Shown here: positions 50,807 to 59,134 of the stretch, in pieces
Position numbering within the stretch: position 1 is the stretch's first letter
Layout of the letters: each line of letters starts with the position of its first letter
Source: Alphaproteobacteria bacterium
GTDB lineage: Bacteria; Pseudomonadota; Alphaproteobacteria; Rhodobacterales; Rhodobacteraceae
DNA length: 64,000 nt
Assembly: GCA_030433335.1 (NCBI GenBank)
Contig: JAUILL010000001.1
Location: forward strand, 1 to 64,000
Reading direction: 5' to 3'
Translations under genes and position numbers: made by a program
The notes under the pieces: generated by a model
What the model was told of the DNA's origin: nothing
The model's database searches: none
The model's input: the letters and a program-made list of their open reading frames with translations, nothing else

Positions 50807-51523
50807 TCAGTCCGCCAAAGGCCCATAGAGGATCAGCGCGGGCTGGGTGCTATCGGCCCCTTCGAGGCTGTCGGCCAACTCGCGGATCGTGCTGCGGGTG
50901 AACTGTTGTTCGGGCTTCGACACCCCTTCGCAGAGCATCGCGGGGGTCTCGGGGGGCATTCCGGCGCTGACCAGACGGTCCACCATCTTCGAGAAGGTGC
51001 GCTTGCCCATGTAGACCGCCGTGGTGCAGGTCGGGTCGGCGAGGGCGGCGAGGTTCAGTTGCTCGGGGAGTGCGCCGGTCACGTCGTGGCCGGTGACGAA
51101 TTGCAGGCGGCGGGCGGTTTGGCGGCGTGTCAGCGGGATGCCGGCGCAGGCGGCTGCGGCCGAGGCGGTGGTTACGCCGGGGACGATTTCATAGGGGATA
51201 TTGGCGGCGCGGAGGGCGGTGATTTCCTCTTCCAACCGGCCATAGATGCCGCTGTCGCCCGATTTTAGGCGGACGACTTTTAGCCCTTGGGCGGCGTAAT
51301 CGACCAAGAGCTGACTGACGTGTTCCTGTTTCGGGCTCGGGCGGCCTGCGCGTTTGCCGACGCCGACGAGTTCGGCCTCGGGCTTCAGGTCGTCCAGAAT
51401 GGGCGCTGCGCCGAGGTCGTCGTATAGGATCGCGTCGGCCTCTTTGATCAGGCGGGCGGCCTTCAGCGTCAGGAGTTCCGGATCGCCGGGGCCAGAGGAC
51501 ACAAAGTAAACAAAGCCGCTCAT
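50807..51523 (-). CDS. cobA: Uroporphyrinogen-III C-methyltransferase
   Basis: A 238-residue SAM-dependent methylase: VSSGPGDPELLTLKAARLI at the start, YDDLG, and IVPGVTTASAA in the middle. It converts uroporphyrinogen III to precorrin-2, the entry to the corrin pathway. The usual KGGDPFxFGR motif reads KSGDSGIYGR here. Overlaps the cobB stop (ATGA). It could also serve siroheme synthesis. Confidence 0.87.
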   Translation of the reverse strand: MSGFVYFVSSGPGDPELLTLKAARLIKEADAILYDDLGAAPILDDLKPEAELVGVGKRAGRPSPKQEHVSQLLVDYAAQGLKVVRLKSGDSGIYGRLEEEITALRAANIPYEIVPGVTTASAAAACAGIPLTRRQTARRLQFVTGHDVTGALPEQLNLAALADPTCTTAVYMGKRTFSKMVDRLVSAGMPPETPAMLCEGVSKPEQQFTRSTIRELADSLEGADSTQPALILYGPLAD

Positions 51524-52830
51524 GTGGCCTCCGAAATCAGGTGAAAGAATGTGCCGGTCGCGTTGCCGCGCACCGAGCCGGTTTCGGGCACGTCAGCGCC
51601 GTTGGCATCGGTGACGCGGGCCAAGGGCGCGTCGGGCTGGTCGAGAATGGTGGAATAGTGGAACTCGTGGCCGCGCAGGCGGGCGGCGGCGGAATAGCCG
51701 GGCATGGGGGCAGTCAGGTCGGCCAGACGGTAGCCCAGATGCATCTTGCGCTTTTCATAGCTGGTCACGAGGCCAAGGAGGCCAGCCATTTCGTGACGCT
51801 CTCCGGCTTTGTCGATCAGGGCGGTGCCCATGGCCATGTAGCCGCCGCACTCGCCGTGGACGGGGCGCGTTTCCGCAAATGATTTCAGTCCGTTGCGGAA
51901 GGTTGTTGCAGCGGCGATCTTGCCTGCGTGCAGCTCTGGGTAGCCGCCGGGGAGCCATGCGACATCGGCTGTGTCGTCGGGGGCTTCGTCGTTCAGGGGG
52001 CTGAATGGCAGGATCTCGGCCCCCGCTTTGCGCCATGCGTTCAGCTGGTGCGGGTAGACGAAGCTGAAGGCCGCATCGCGCGCGAGGGCGATCCGCTGGC
52101 CGGGGGGCGGACAGGGGTTCGGGTCAATCGCGGGGGGCGTGGTTTGGGCGGCGGCGGCGCGCAGGGCGTTAAGGTCCACATGCTCGGCCACAAAGGCCGC
52201 GGCGGCGTCGAGGATGCGGGTGAGTTCGCTGTGCTCCTCGGCTTGGACAAGGCCGAGGTGCCGCTCGGGCATCTCGATCTCTTTCATGCGGGGCAGCGCG
52301 CCAAGGACGGGGATGCCGACCTGTTGCATTCCGACGCGGACGAGCGCCTCGTGACGGGGCGAGGCGACGCGGTTCAGGACCACGCCAGCCAGCTGCACAT
52401 CGGGGCGCATGGCGGCAAAGCCTGCGGCGACGGCGGCAGCCGATTGCGCTTGGCCGGACACGTCGATCACCAGCACCACGGGCCAACCCATCAACGCGGC
52501 CATGTCGGCGCTGGCGCCGGTGCCGGTTTCGCCGGGGCTTGCGACGCCGTCGAACAGACCCATGGAGCCTTCGGCAAGAACCATGTCAGCGCCGTCGGCC
52601 GCTTGGACCAGATCGGCCAGCAGACCGCGGGGCATCGCCCATGAATCAAGGTTCACCGACACGCGGCCCGCCGCGGCGCTGTGGAAACCGGGGTCGATAT
52701 AGTCGGGGCCACTTTTGAAGGGCTGGACGGTGATCCCAGCCTGCGTCAGCGCTCGGCAAAGGCCCAGCATCAGGGTCGTCTTGCCGGTGCCGGACGCAGG
52801 GGCAGAGATCAGAAGGCCCTTGGGCAGCAT
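51520..52830 (-). CDS. cobB: Hydrogenobyrinate (cobyrinate) a,c-diamide synthase
   Basis: A 436-residue two-domain amidotransferase. The N-terminal ATPase domain has the P-loop SAPASGTGKTT at 9-19, and the C-terminal type 1 glutaminase has its nucleophile cysteine in HGECGGYMAMG and a histidine in GHEFHYS. It amidates carboxylates a and c. The ATG at 52830 overlaps the cobM stop (TGATG); a GTG one codon earlier is an alternative start. Confidence 0.92.
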   Translation of the reverse strand: MLPKGLLISAPASGTGKTTLMLGLCRALTQAGITVQPFKSGPDYIDPGFHSAAAGRVSVNLDSWAMPRGLLADLVQAADGADMVLAEGSMGLFDGVASPGETGTGASADMAALMGWPVVLVIDVSGQAQSAAAVAAGFAAMRPDVQLAGVVLNRVASPRHEALVRVGMQQVGIPVLGALPRMKEIEMPERHLGLVQAEEHSELTRILDAAAAFVAEHVDLNALRAAAAQTTPPAIDPNPCPPPGQRIALARDAAFSFVYPHQLNAWRKAGAEILPFSPLNDEAPDDTADVAWLPGGYPELHAGKIAAATTFRNGLKSFAETRPVHGECGGYMAMGTALIDKAGERHEMAGLLGLVTSYEKRKMHLGYRLADLTAPMPGYSAAARLRGHEFHYSTILDQPDAPLARVTDANGADVPETGSVRGNATGTFFHLISEAT

Positions 52831-53615
52831 CACTCGGTCCCCTCGGGGAAGCGGGGATCGGTGCCGATGGGGCGGTAGCGGCGGTCGTAGTCAGCGGCAT
52901 AAAGGCAGGATTCGTCGAAATCCGTGGCCCCCAGCGCGTGGCCGACCATGATCAGGGCCGTGCGGCCGCGTTCGCCTTCGGTGGCTTCGATCACGGTGCC
53001 GAGTGTAGCTTTGATGATCTTCTGGTCCGGCCAAGTGGCGCGCCAGATGATCGCGACAGGGCAATCCGAGCCATAGGACGGGGAGAGGCGCGCGACGACT
53101 TCTTCCAGCACGTGGACCGAGAGGTGTACGGCGAGGGTCGCGCCGGTTTTGGCGAAGTTTTCAAGGGTTTCGCCATCGGGCATAGAGCTGGCGCGGCCCG
53201 AGGTGCGGGTCAGGACCAGCGATTGCGCGACGCCCGGCAGGGTCAGTTCCGCGCCCAATGCAGCGGCTGCGGCGGCAAAGGACGGCACGCCGGGGGTGAC
53301 GTCATAGGGGATGCCCTCGGCCCGCAGGCGGCGCAGCTGTTCGCCCATCGCCGACCAGACCGACAGATCACCCGAGTGCAGGCGGGCGACGTCTTGGCCC
53401 GCGTCATGGGCGGCTTTGATCTCGGCGATGATGTCGTCCAGCGACATGGGGGCGGTGTTGATGATCCGCGCACCCTCGGGGCAGTGGTCCAGCAGGGCTT
53501 CGGGCACCAATGAACCTGCGTATAGGCAGACAGGGCAGGACGCGATCAGGTCGCGGCCGCGCAGTGTGATCAGGTCGGCAGCGCCGGGGCCTGCGCCGAT
53601 AAAGTGAACGGTCAT
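52830..53615 (-). CDS. cobM: Precorrin-4 C11-methyltransferase
   Basis: A 261-residue tetrapyrrole methylase. It opens [20 protein letters not shown] and has [23 protein letters not shown] and [12 protein letters not shown], the CobM signature set. It methylates C-11 of precorrin-4. Its ATG overlaps the cobE stop (ATGA). Confidence 0.94.
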   Translation of the reverse strand: MTVHFIGAGPGAADLITLRGRDLIASCPVCLYAGSLVPEALLDHCPEGARIINTAPMSLDDIIAEIKAAHDAGQDVARLHSGDLSVWSAMGEQLRRLRAEGIPYDVTPGVPSFAAAAAALGAELTLPGVAQSLVLTRTSGRASSMPDGETLENFAKTGATLAVHLSVHVLEEVVARLSPSYGSDCPVAIIWRATWPDQKIIKATLGTVIEATEGERGRTALIMVGHALGATDFDESCLYAADYDRRYRPIGTDPRFPEGTE

Positions 53616-53974
53616 GCGTCTGGTCCTTCAGCAATTGCGGCGGTGGCCATGCCATCGGTCGAAGTTACGCGGCGGTCTAGCAGATGCGCGTTCTCTCCGA
53701 CAGCGGCAAGCGCGGCAGCTTCGGCCAAAGAGCCGGTGCCGTAGCGTTCCGCCACGCGGGGGGATTGGGTGAGGGTGATTTCTTGTTTCAGCTCGTCGAG
53801 CGGGACGGCAATCAGCGGCACGCCGAGGATTTCGGCGAGTTCCTTGATCTGGGGCGCATCGGCCTTGTCGGTGGCGGTGGCGATGGCGTCTACCGCGTGG
53901 CCCGTCTGGTTGAGCGCGTCCTGCAGGGATGCAGTGGGGGCCTCGGCGCGGAAGCCTATGCCAGCGATTTTCAT
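53612..53974 (-). CDS. cobE: CobE/CbiG C-terminal-domain protein
   Basis: A 120-residue protein with [40 protein letters not shown] and [18 protein letters not shown], the core of the CobE/CbiG C-terminal domain. Its role in the aerobic pathway is accessory and not settled. The ATG at 53974 overlaps the cobL stop, and its stop overlaps cobM, so it is translated in a coupled chain. Confidence 0.88.
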   Translation of the reverse strand: MKIAGIGFRAEAPTASLQDALNQTGHAVDAIATATDKADAPQIKELAEILGVPLIAVPLDELKQEITLTQSPRVAERYGTGSLAEAAALAAVGENAHLLDRRVTSTDGMATAAIAEGPDA

Positions 53975-55158
53975 CGGGTGACGCTCCATTGCAGGATCGG
54001 GCGGGCGGCGTTCCAGCCGCGCATCCGGCCCAAAGGCGCGGTTTCCGAAAGCTCGGCGCGCAAGAGGTGCCCGCCCTTGGCCGCGTGCCAGTTTATCAGC
54101 AGGCATTCGGTTTCCAGCGTGACGGCGTTGGCGACGATGCGGGTGCCTTCGGGCAGGGTTTGCCAGAGTTCCGTCATCAGCATGGCGCTGTTGCCGCCGC
54201 CGATGAAGACCGCATCGGGTTTGGCGTGGCCCTTCAGGATGTCGGGGGCGGCGCCGTGGACGGTTTGCAGGCGGTGGGACAGGCCGAAACGTTCCGCGTT
54301 GTGGCGGATGTTGGCGCAGCGGGTGTCCTTGGGCTCAAAACTGGTGGCGGTGGTGTTCGGGGCCGCCAGACACCATTCCAGCGCGATGGAGCCAGATCCG
54401 CCGCCTATGTCCCACAGATGCTCGCCGTAGCGGGGCGCGAGGGCCGAGAGGGTCAGAGCGCGGACGGGGCGTTTCGTCATTTGGCCGTCGGACAGGAACA
54501 TAGAGTCGGGCAGGCCCGAGGCGCGGGGCATCCCCTTGGCGCCCGCGCAGTCGATGGCGACGGCGACGGGGGCGTGGATATCGGTTAGGTCGAAGGCTTG
54601 GGCGGTTGTGTGGCGCACGCGCTGGCGGGGGCCGCCGAGGCATTCCATGACCGTTAATTGGGACGCGCCAAAGCCGTTCTCGGTCAGATAGGCTGCCAGT
54701 TTCGCGGGGGCGTCGCCATCGCGCACGGTACAGATGGCGCGGACGCCGCGGCCAAGTGTGGGGGTGAGGCGTTCGAACGGGGCCGCATGAAGCCCGAAGC
54801 ACAGCGTTTCTTCGAGGCGCCAACCTTGGGTATTTGCCGCCAAGGCGAAGGTGGAAGGCGCGGGCACGCTGGTCCATTCGTGGGGTTCCAGATGCCTTGC
54901 GAGGGAAGCGCCCGCGCCGAACCAGAAGGGATCGCCCGAGGCCAGCACCACAACGGGTTTGCCGCGCATGGCCAGAACGGGATCAACGCTGAAGGGGACG
55001 GGCCACGGGTGGCCTTTGGTGCCGGCCTCAACCAGTTCCAGATGGCGCGGGCCGCCAAAGATCGCCTCTGCGTCCGCCAGTAATTTCCGGCTTGTCTCTG
55101 TCAGGCCATCCAGTCCATTTTCCCCCAGACCCAGAATGCTTACCCAAGGTTCAGACAT
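53971..55158 (-). CDS. cobL: Precorrin-6B C5,15-methyltransferase (decarboxylating)
   Basis: A 395-residue fusion of a CbiE-like tetrapyrrole methylase (GLGENGLDGLTE, ASGDPFWFGAG) and a CbiT-like Rossmann methylase/decarboxylase (LWDIGGGSGSIALEW, FIGGGNSAML). It methylates C-5 and C-15 and removes the C-12 acetate carboxyl. Its start codon (complement of 55156-55158) overlaps the start codon of cobK on the other strand by two bases, so there is no intergenic space. An ATG at 55167 is an alternative but gives no better ribosome site. Confidence 0.92.
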   Translation of the reverse strand: MSEPWVSILGLGENGLDGLTETSRKLLADAEAIFGGPRHLELVEAGTKGHPWPVPFSVDPVLAMRGKPVVVLASGDPFWFGAGASLARHLEPHEWTSVPAPSTFALAANTQGWRLEETLCFGLHAAPFERLTPTLGRGVRAICTVRDGDAPAKLAAYLTENGFGASQLTVMECLGGPRQRVRHTTAQAFDLTDIHAPVAVAIDCAGAKGMPRASGLPDSMFLSDGQMTKRPVRALTLSALAPRYGEHLWDIGGGSGSIALEWCLAAPNTTATSFEPKDTRCANIRHNAERFGLSHRLQTVHGAAPDILKGHAKPDAVFIGGGNSAMLMTELWQTLPEGTRIVANAVTLETECLLINWHAAKGGHLLRAELSETAPLGRMRGWNAARPILQWSVTR

Positions 55159-55912
55159 GACACGCATCCTTGTTCTCGGTGGAACGACCGAAGCCATGAA
55201 ACTCGCCGCGACGCTTTCCGATTGGGGCGTGGATGCGGTGTTCAGCTATGCGGGTCGCACGAATAATCCGACCATGCCCGCGCTGCCCGTGCGGATGGGC
55301 GGCTTTGGCGGGGTGCCGGGGTTGGTCCAGTACTTGCGGGACGAAGGCATCACTCATGTGGTCGACGCTACGCACCCCTTTGCCGCGCAGATGAGCAATA
55401 ATGCGGTCGTGGCCTGCGAAGAGGCGGGTGTTGAACTGTGTGCGTTGGAGCGTGGCCCATGGCGCAACAAGCCCGGTGACAGCTGGAGCCATGTGGAGGA
55501 TATGGCGGGCGCGGTCGAGGCGCTGCCCGAGAGCCCGAGCCGGATTTTTCTGGCCATCGGCCGCCAGTACCTGAGTGACTTTGCCGGAAAGCCCCAGCAT
55601 TTCTACCTGCTGCGTCTGGTCGATGCGCCGGAGGGCGAACTGCCCTTGCCGAACGCGGTGGCCGTGCAGGCGCGCGGGCCGTTCACCGTGGCGGGCGACA
55701 AGGCGCTGCTGCAAGAGCACAAGATTGATCTGATCGTCGCCAAGAACTCGGGCGGCGTTGGCGCGCGCGCCAAGCTGGATGCCGCGCGGGAGCTGGGTAT
55801 TCCGGTCATTCTGATCGACCGTCCCCATATCCCGACGCGCCCCATTATGCGGACCGTCACCGATGTGATGGACTGGCTGGATCATGCGCTCTCAGACGAA
55901 GTGGGCGCGTAA
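55157..55912 (+). CDS. cobK: Precorrin-6A reductase
   Basis: A 251-residue NADPH-dependent reductase: TRILVLGGTTEAMKLAATL at the start, VDATHPFAAQMSNNA, and AKNSGGVGARAKLDAA. It reduces precorrin-6A to precorrin-6B. It is the only plus-strand gene in the cob block. Its start shares a CATG with the cobL start, and its 3' end overlaps the convergent cobJ by 31 bp. A poor ribosome site (AAGG at 55146-55149) precedes it. How it is transcribed is unclear because any promoter must lie within cobL. Confidence 0.92.
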   Translation: MTRILVLGGTTEAMKLAATLSDWGVDAVFSYAGRTNNPTMPALPVRMGGFGGVPGLVQYLRDEGITHVVDATHPFAAQMSNNAVVACEEAGVELCALERGPWRNKPGDSWSHVEDMAGAVEALPESPSRIFLAIGRQYLSDFAGKPQHFYLLRLVDAPEGELPLPNAVAVQARGPFTVAGDKALLQEHKIDLIVAKNSGGVGARAKLDAARELGIPVILIDRPHIPTRPIMRTVTDVMDWLDHALSDEVGA

Positions 55913-56634
55913 CGCGGGGTATAGACGTGGGGGCCGACGCGGCGCGTGTCGGCGTTCCCTACGATGACAACGGTGCGCATGTCGGCCATATCTTCGGTGG
56001 CCTCTCCCAAGGGAACGGTCAGCAGGTTTTGGCCGTCTTTGGTCACGTCTTTGCAGAACGAAATCAGGACGTTATCCCCCAGTTCTTCACGTAGAATGGT
56101 CAGGGCCTGACCGAACTGGAAGGGGCGCGATTTGCTGCGCGGGTTGTAGAAGGCCATGGCGAAACCGGCTTGGGCGGCAAGGCGCAGGCGGTGTTCGATC
56201 AGGCTCCACGGCTTCAGATTATCGCTGAGGTTGATCGCCGCGAAATCGTGGCCCAAGGGCGCGCCGAGTTTCGAGGCCGCCGCCAGCATCGCGGTGATGC
56301 CGGGCAGAACGCGGATATCCAAGTTGTGGTATTCGGGGTGGCTTTCCAGCGCCTCGAACACGGCAGAGGCCATGGCGAAAACGCCCGGATCGCCGCTGCT
56401 GACAACGACTACATGGCGCCCTTCGGCGGCCATTTGCAGGGCGTGGGTGGCGCGGTCCACCTCGACGCGGTTGTCGGACCCGTGCAGGGTCAGCCCTTCG
56501 CGGGGCTCGACGCGGGCGACATAGGGGAAGTAGCCGACGATGTCGGTCGCCACGTCCAGCGCGGCGCGCACTTCGGGGGTCACGAGGTCTTCGGCGCCCG
56601 GCCCGAGGCCTGCGATAACGACGGAACCGGTCAT
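55882..56634 (-). CDS. cobJ: Precorrin-3B C17-methyltransferase
   Basis: A 250-residue tetrapyrrole methylase: VVIAGLGPGAEDLVTPEVR, VSSGDPGVFAMASAVFEAL, VLPGITAMLAAASKLGAP and YNPRSKSR. It methylates C-17 with ring contraction. Overlaps the cobI stop (ATGA). The 3' end overlaps cobK on the opposite strand. Confidence 0.95.
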   Translation of the reverse strand: MTGSVVIAGLGPGAEDLVTPEVRAALDVATDIVGYFPYVARVEPREGLTLHGSDNRVEVDRATHALQMAAEGRHVVVVSSGDPGVFAMASAVFEALESHPEYHNLDIRVLPGITAMLAAASKLGAPLGHDFAAINLSDNLKPWSLIEHRLRLAAQAGFAMAFYNPRSKSRPFQFGQALTILREELGDNVLISFCKDVTKDGQNLLTVPLGEATEDMADMRTVVIVGNADTRRVGPHVYTPRYAPTSSESA

Positions 56635-57347
56635 GGGCGTCTCCCGTTGCCGTGGACGATGGCGATGCTGAAATAGGGGACGGTGTCACCCACTTCGGTC
56701 AGTTTCTGGACGGTCTGGTCGGGCATGGTGCCCCGTTCCACCAGCCACGCGTCCTGCAGTTTGCCAGCGGCCTCGAGGGCGCGTTTGACCTTGGGCAGGT
56801 TGCGGCCGATCTTCATGAACACCAGCGCGTCGGAGTCTTTGGCGCGGCGGGTCAGCTCGTCTTCGGGCAGGGTCGCCATGCAGACGGTCAGCACGTCGTC
56901 GCCCCATGTGATCGGCTGGCCTGTGGCGGTCCAGCAGCCGGACATACCGGTGATCGCGGGGATCACGTCCACTTCGCAGCGCGGTTTAAGGCGCGTGTAT
57001 AAGTGCATGAAACTGCCATAGAAAAACGGATCACCCTCGCACAGGACGACCACATCGTCGGTGGCGGTCAGGGCGTGCAGGCGGTCAGCCCAGTCGTCAT
57101 AGAATTCGGCCAGAACGCGGTTGTATTCGGGGTCGCTGAAGTGGATCTCGGTGGTGACCGGATACTCCATGGCGTGCTCTGTCACGTCGCCCTGCAACAT
57201 GCCCTCGACGATGCGGCGGGCTTGGCCCTGACGGCCTTCCTTGCGGAAATAGGCCACGTGGGTGGCGGTGCGGATCAGGCGATCCGACTTCACGCTCATG
57301 AGTTCGCGGTCGCCGGGGCCGAGGCCGACGCAGATGACCTTGCCCAT
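56631..57347 (-). CDS. cobI: Precorrin-2 C20-methyltransferase
   Basis: A 238-residue tetrapyrrole methylase: GKVICVGLGPGDRELMSVKSD, LCEGDPFFYGSFMHLYTRL and VIPAITGMSGCWTATG, the CobI pattern. It makes precorrin-3A. The ATG at 57347 is 2 bp after the cobH stop; the open upstream extension overlaps cobH and is not coding. Confidence 0.95.
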   Translation of the reverse strand: MGKVICVGLGPGDRELMSVKSDRLIRTATHVAYFRKEGRQGQARRIVEGMLQGDVTEHAMEYPVTTEIHFSDPEYNRVLAEFYDDWADRLHALTATDDVVVLCEGDPFFYGSFMHLYTRLKPRCEVDVIPAITGMSGCWTATGQPITWGDDVLTVCMATLPEDELTRRAKDSDALVFMKIGRNLPKVKRALEAAGKLQDAWLVERGTMPDQTVQKLTEVGDTVPYFSIAIVHGNGRRP

Positions 57348-57349
57348 CG

Positions 57350-57979
57350 TTATTCCTTCCAGCTGGCCAGCGCGTTCACGGCGGCCACGGTGATGGCAGA
57401 GCCCCCCAGACGCCCTTCGACGATCATCGAAGGGACCGGCAGATCGGCCATGAGAGCATCCTTGGATTCCCGCGCGCCGACAAAGCCGACGGGGCAGCCG
57501 ATGATGGCCGCAGGGCGCGGGCAGGATGGGTCCTGCAGCATGTTCAGCAGGTGGAACAGCGCGGTGGGGGCGTTGCCGATGGCAACCAGAGCGCCCTCCA
57601 TATGGGGGCGCCACAGCTCGACCGCGGCGGCGGAGCGGGTGTTCTGCATCTCGGCGGCCATTTCGGGGACGCGGGGGTCTTGCAGGGTGCAGATGATCTG
57701 GTTATCGGCGGGCAGGCGCGGACGAGTGATGCCCTCGGACACCATGCGGACGTCGCACAGGATCGGCGCACCGTTGGCCAGCGCGGCGCGGGCGGTTTCG
57801 GCCATGCCTTCGCTGAACCGGACATGCTCTTCCAGACCCACAAAGCCAAGGGCGTGGATCATGCGCACGACAACGGGCTCTTCATCCTTGTTGAAGCGGG
57901 CGAGGTTGGCCTCGGACCGGATGGTCGCAAAGCTTTCCTTGTAGATGGCGGCGCCGTTGGTCTCGTAAACGTGGGGCAT
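57350..57979 (-). CDS. cobH: Precorrin-8X methylmutase
   Basis: A 209-residue CbiC/CobH protein: YETNGAAIYKESFATIRSEA at the start, the catalytic histidine region VVRMIHALGFV, and IIGCPVGFVGARESKDAL. It moves the C-11 methyl to C-12 to form hydrogenobyrinate. It starts at the base next to the cobG stop. Confidence 0.95.
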   Translation of the reverse strand: MPHVYETNGAAIYKESFATIRSEANLARFNKDEEPVVVRMIHALGFVGLEEHVRFSEGMAETARAALANGAPILCDVRMVSEGITRPRLPADNQIICTLQDPRVPEMAAEMQNTRSAAAVELWRPHMEGALVAIGNAPTALFHLLNMLQDPSCPRPAAIIGCPVGFVGARESKDALMADLPVPSMIVEGRLGGSAITVAAVNALASWKE

Positions 57980-59134
57980 TCAGGCTCTCTTGGTCGTCAG
58001 AAGGTCGGGATGGCGGATCAGCGCATCGGATGCAAGGCCGGTGGCGGTGCTGTTAGCGCTGGCTGTGCCATTGTGGATCAGGTCAAAGGTATCGGGGGCC
58101 GTTGCCGCCAGGGTGATCGGCGCAGGCGACGGGTGGGCGCAGCCCTTGGCGCAGCCGGACACGTGCAGGAGCTGCGGCGTGTGCGGGGCCAGTTGGCGGG
58201 CCAAGGTGCGCGTGTCGCTGAGGGCCTGCGGGCAACCGGGGGCACCGGTGCAGGCCACGACATTCAGGCGCGGATCGGTGGGGTCGGTGATCAGGCCGTC
58301 GATCTCGGGCACGGTGGTCAGGTTCTCGAGCAGCAGCATCCGCCAGGGGGTCAGGCGGATCGGGGCCAGTTTCGCCAGCGCGGCAAGGGTTTGCGCCTGC
58401 ATCTGGCCGAACTCGAGGCCAACCAGTGTGCCGTTGGTGGTGCGCCCGATCTGCGGGCAGTGCTGCGCGGGCTGCGCCGGAGCGGTCCGGTATTCCGTGG
58501 GCAATTCGGTGGTTTTCAGGTGGCGGGCCATGCGGCCTCGGCCATCCGGTGCGCCGCCGGAGGATAGGAACCAGCGGGCGATTTCCAGCGCGGTTTCGGC
58601 AGCGGAGTCCACGGTCACGGGGATGCCCATGTCGCAGGTGTCCGCGCGGACGATCAGGCCGTTTGCGCCCCGTTCGATGCGGATATCGGCGCTGATATCG
58701 GTCATTACGGGCGTGTCGCCGCAATCGACCGCATAGCCGAACTTGCCCGGCGTGGCGGGGGCGTTGTCGGACGACAGGGCCAGCATCAGCGCGGTCGCGA
58801 TGCGGTGGCTGTCATCGCCAGCGGTCCAGTAGGGGGTCAGGACGATATTCCGGCGGGTCTCGGTCGCGATGTCGCGGTCGATCACCCCGAGCATGCGCAG
58901 ACCGTCGATCAGGGGGGCGTGAGTGGCGTCGGTGACCCCTCGGATTTGCAGGTTCGCGCGGTTCGAGATGTCGATCAGCCCGTTTCCGTAGATCTGCGCG
59001 AGGTCGGCGATTTGGGCGGCCTTGTCCTGCGCCAAGCGGCTGAGAGGGGCACGCACGCGCACCACCAGACCGTCGCCCGATTGCATGGGGCGCAGGGCAC
59101 CAGGGCACCAGCCTTGGATGATCGGGGCGCTCAT
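57980..59134 (-). CDS. cobG: Precorrin-3B synthase
   Basis: A 384-residue sulfite/nitrite-reductase-like protein. Two ferredoxin-like half domains are followed by the [4Fe-4S] cysteines in [11 protein letters not shown] and GCAKGCAH. CobG hydroxylates C-20 using O2, so its presence marks the aerobic route. The ATG at 59134 overlaps the cobN stop (ATGA). Confidence 0.93.
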   Translation of the reverse strand: MSAPIIQGWCPGALRPMQSGDGLVVRVRAPLSRLAQDKAAQIADLAQIYGNGLIDISNRANLQIRGVTDATHAPLIDGLRMLGVIDRDIATETRRNIVLTPYWTAGDDSHRIATALMLALSSDNAPATPGKFGYAVDCGDTPVMTDISADIRIERGANGLIVRADTCDMGIPVTVDSAAETALEIARWFLSSGGAPDGRGRMARHLKTTELPTEYRTAPAQPAQHCPQIGRTTNGTLVGLEFGQMQAQTLAALAKLAPIRLTPWRMLLLENLTTVPEIDGLITDPTDPRLNVVACTGAPGCPQALSDTRTLARQLAPHTPQLLHVSGCAKGCAHPSPAPITLAATAPDTFDLIHNGTASANSTATGLASDALIRHPDLLTTKRA

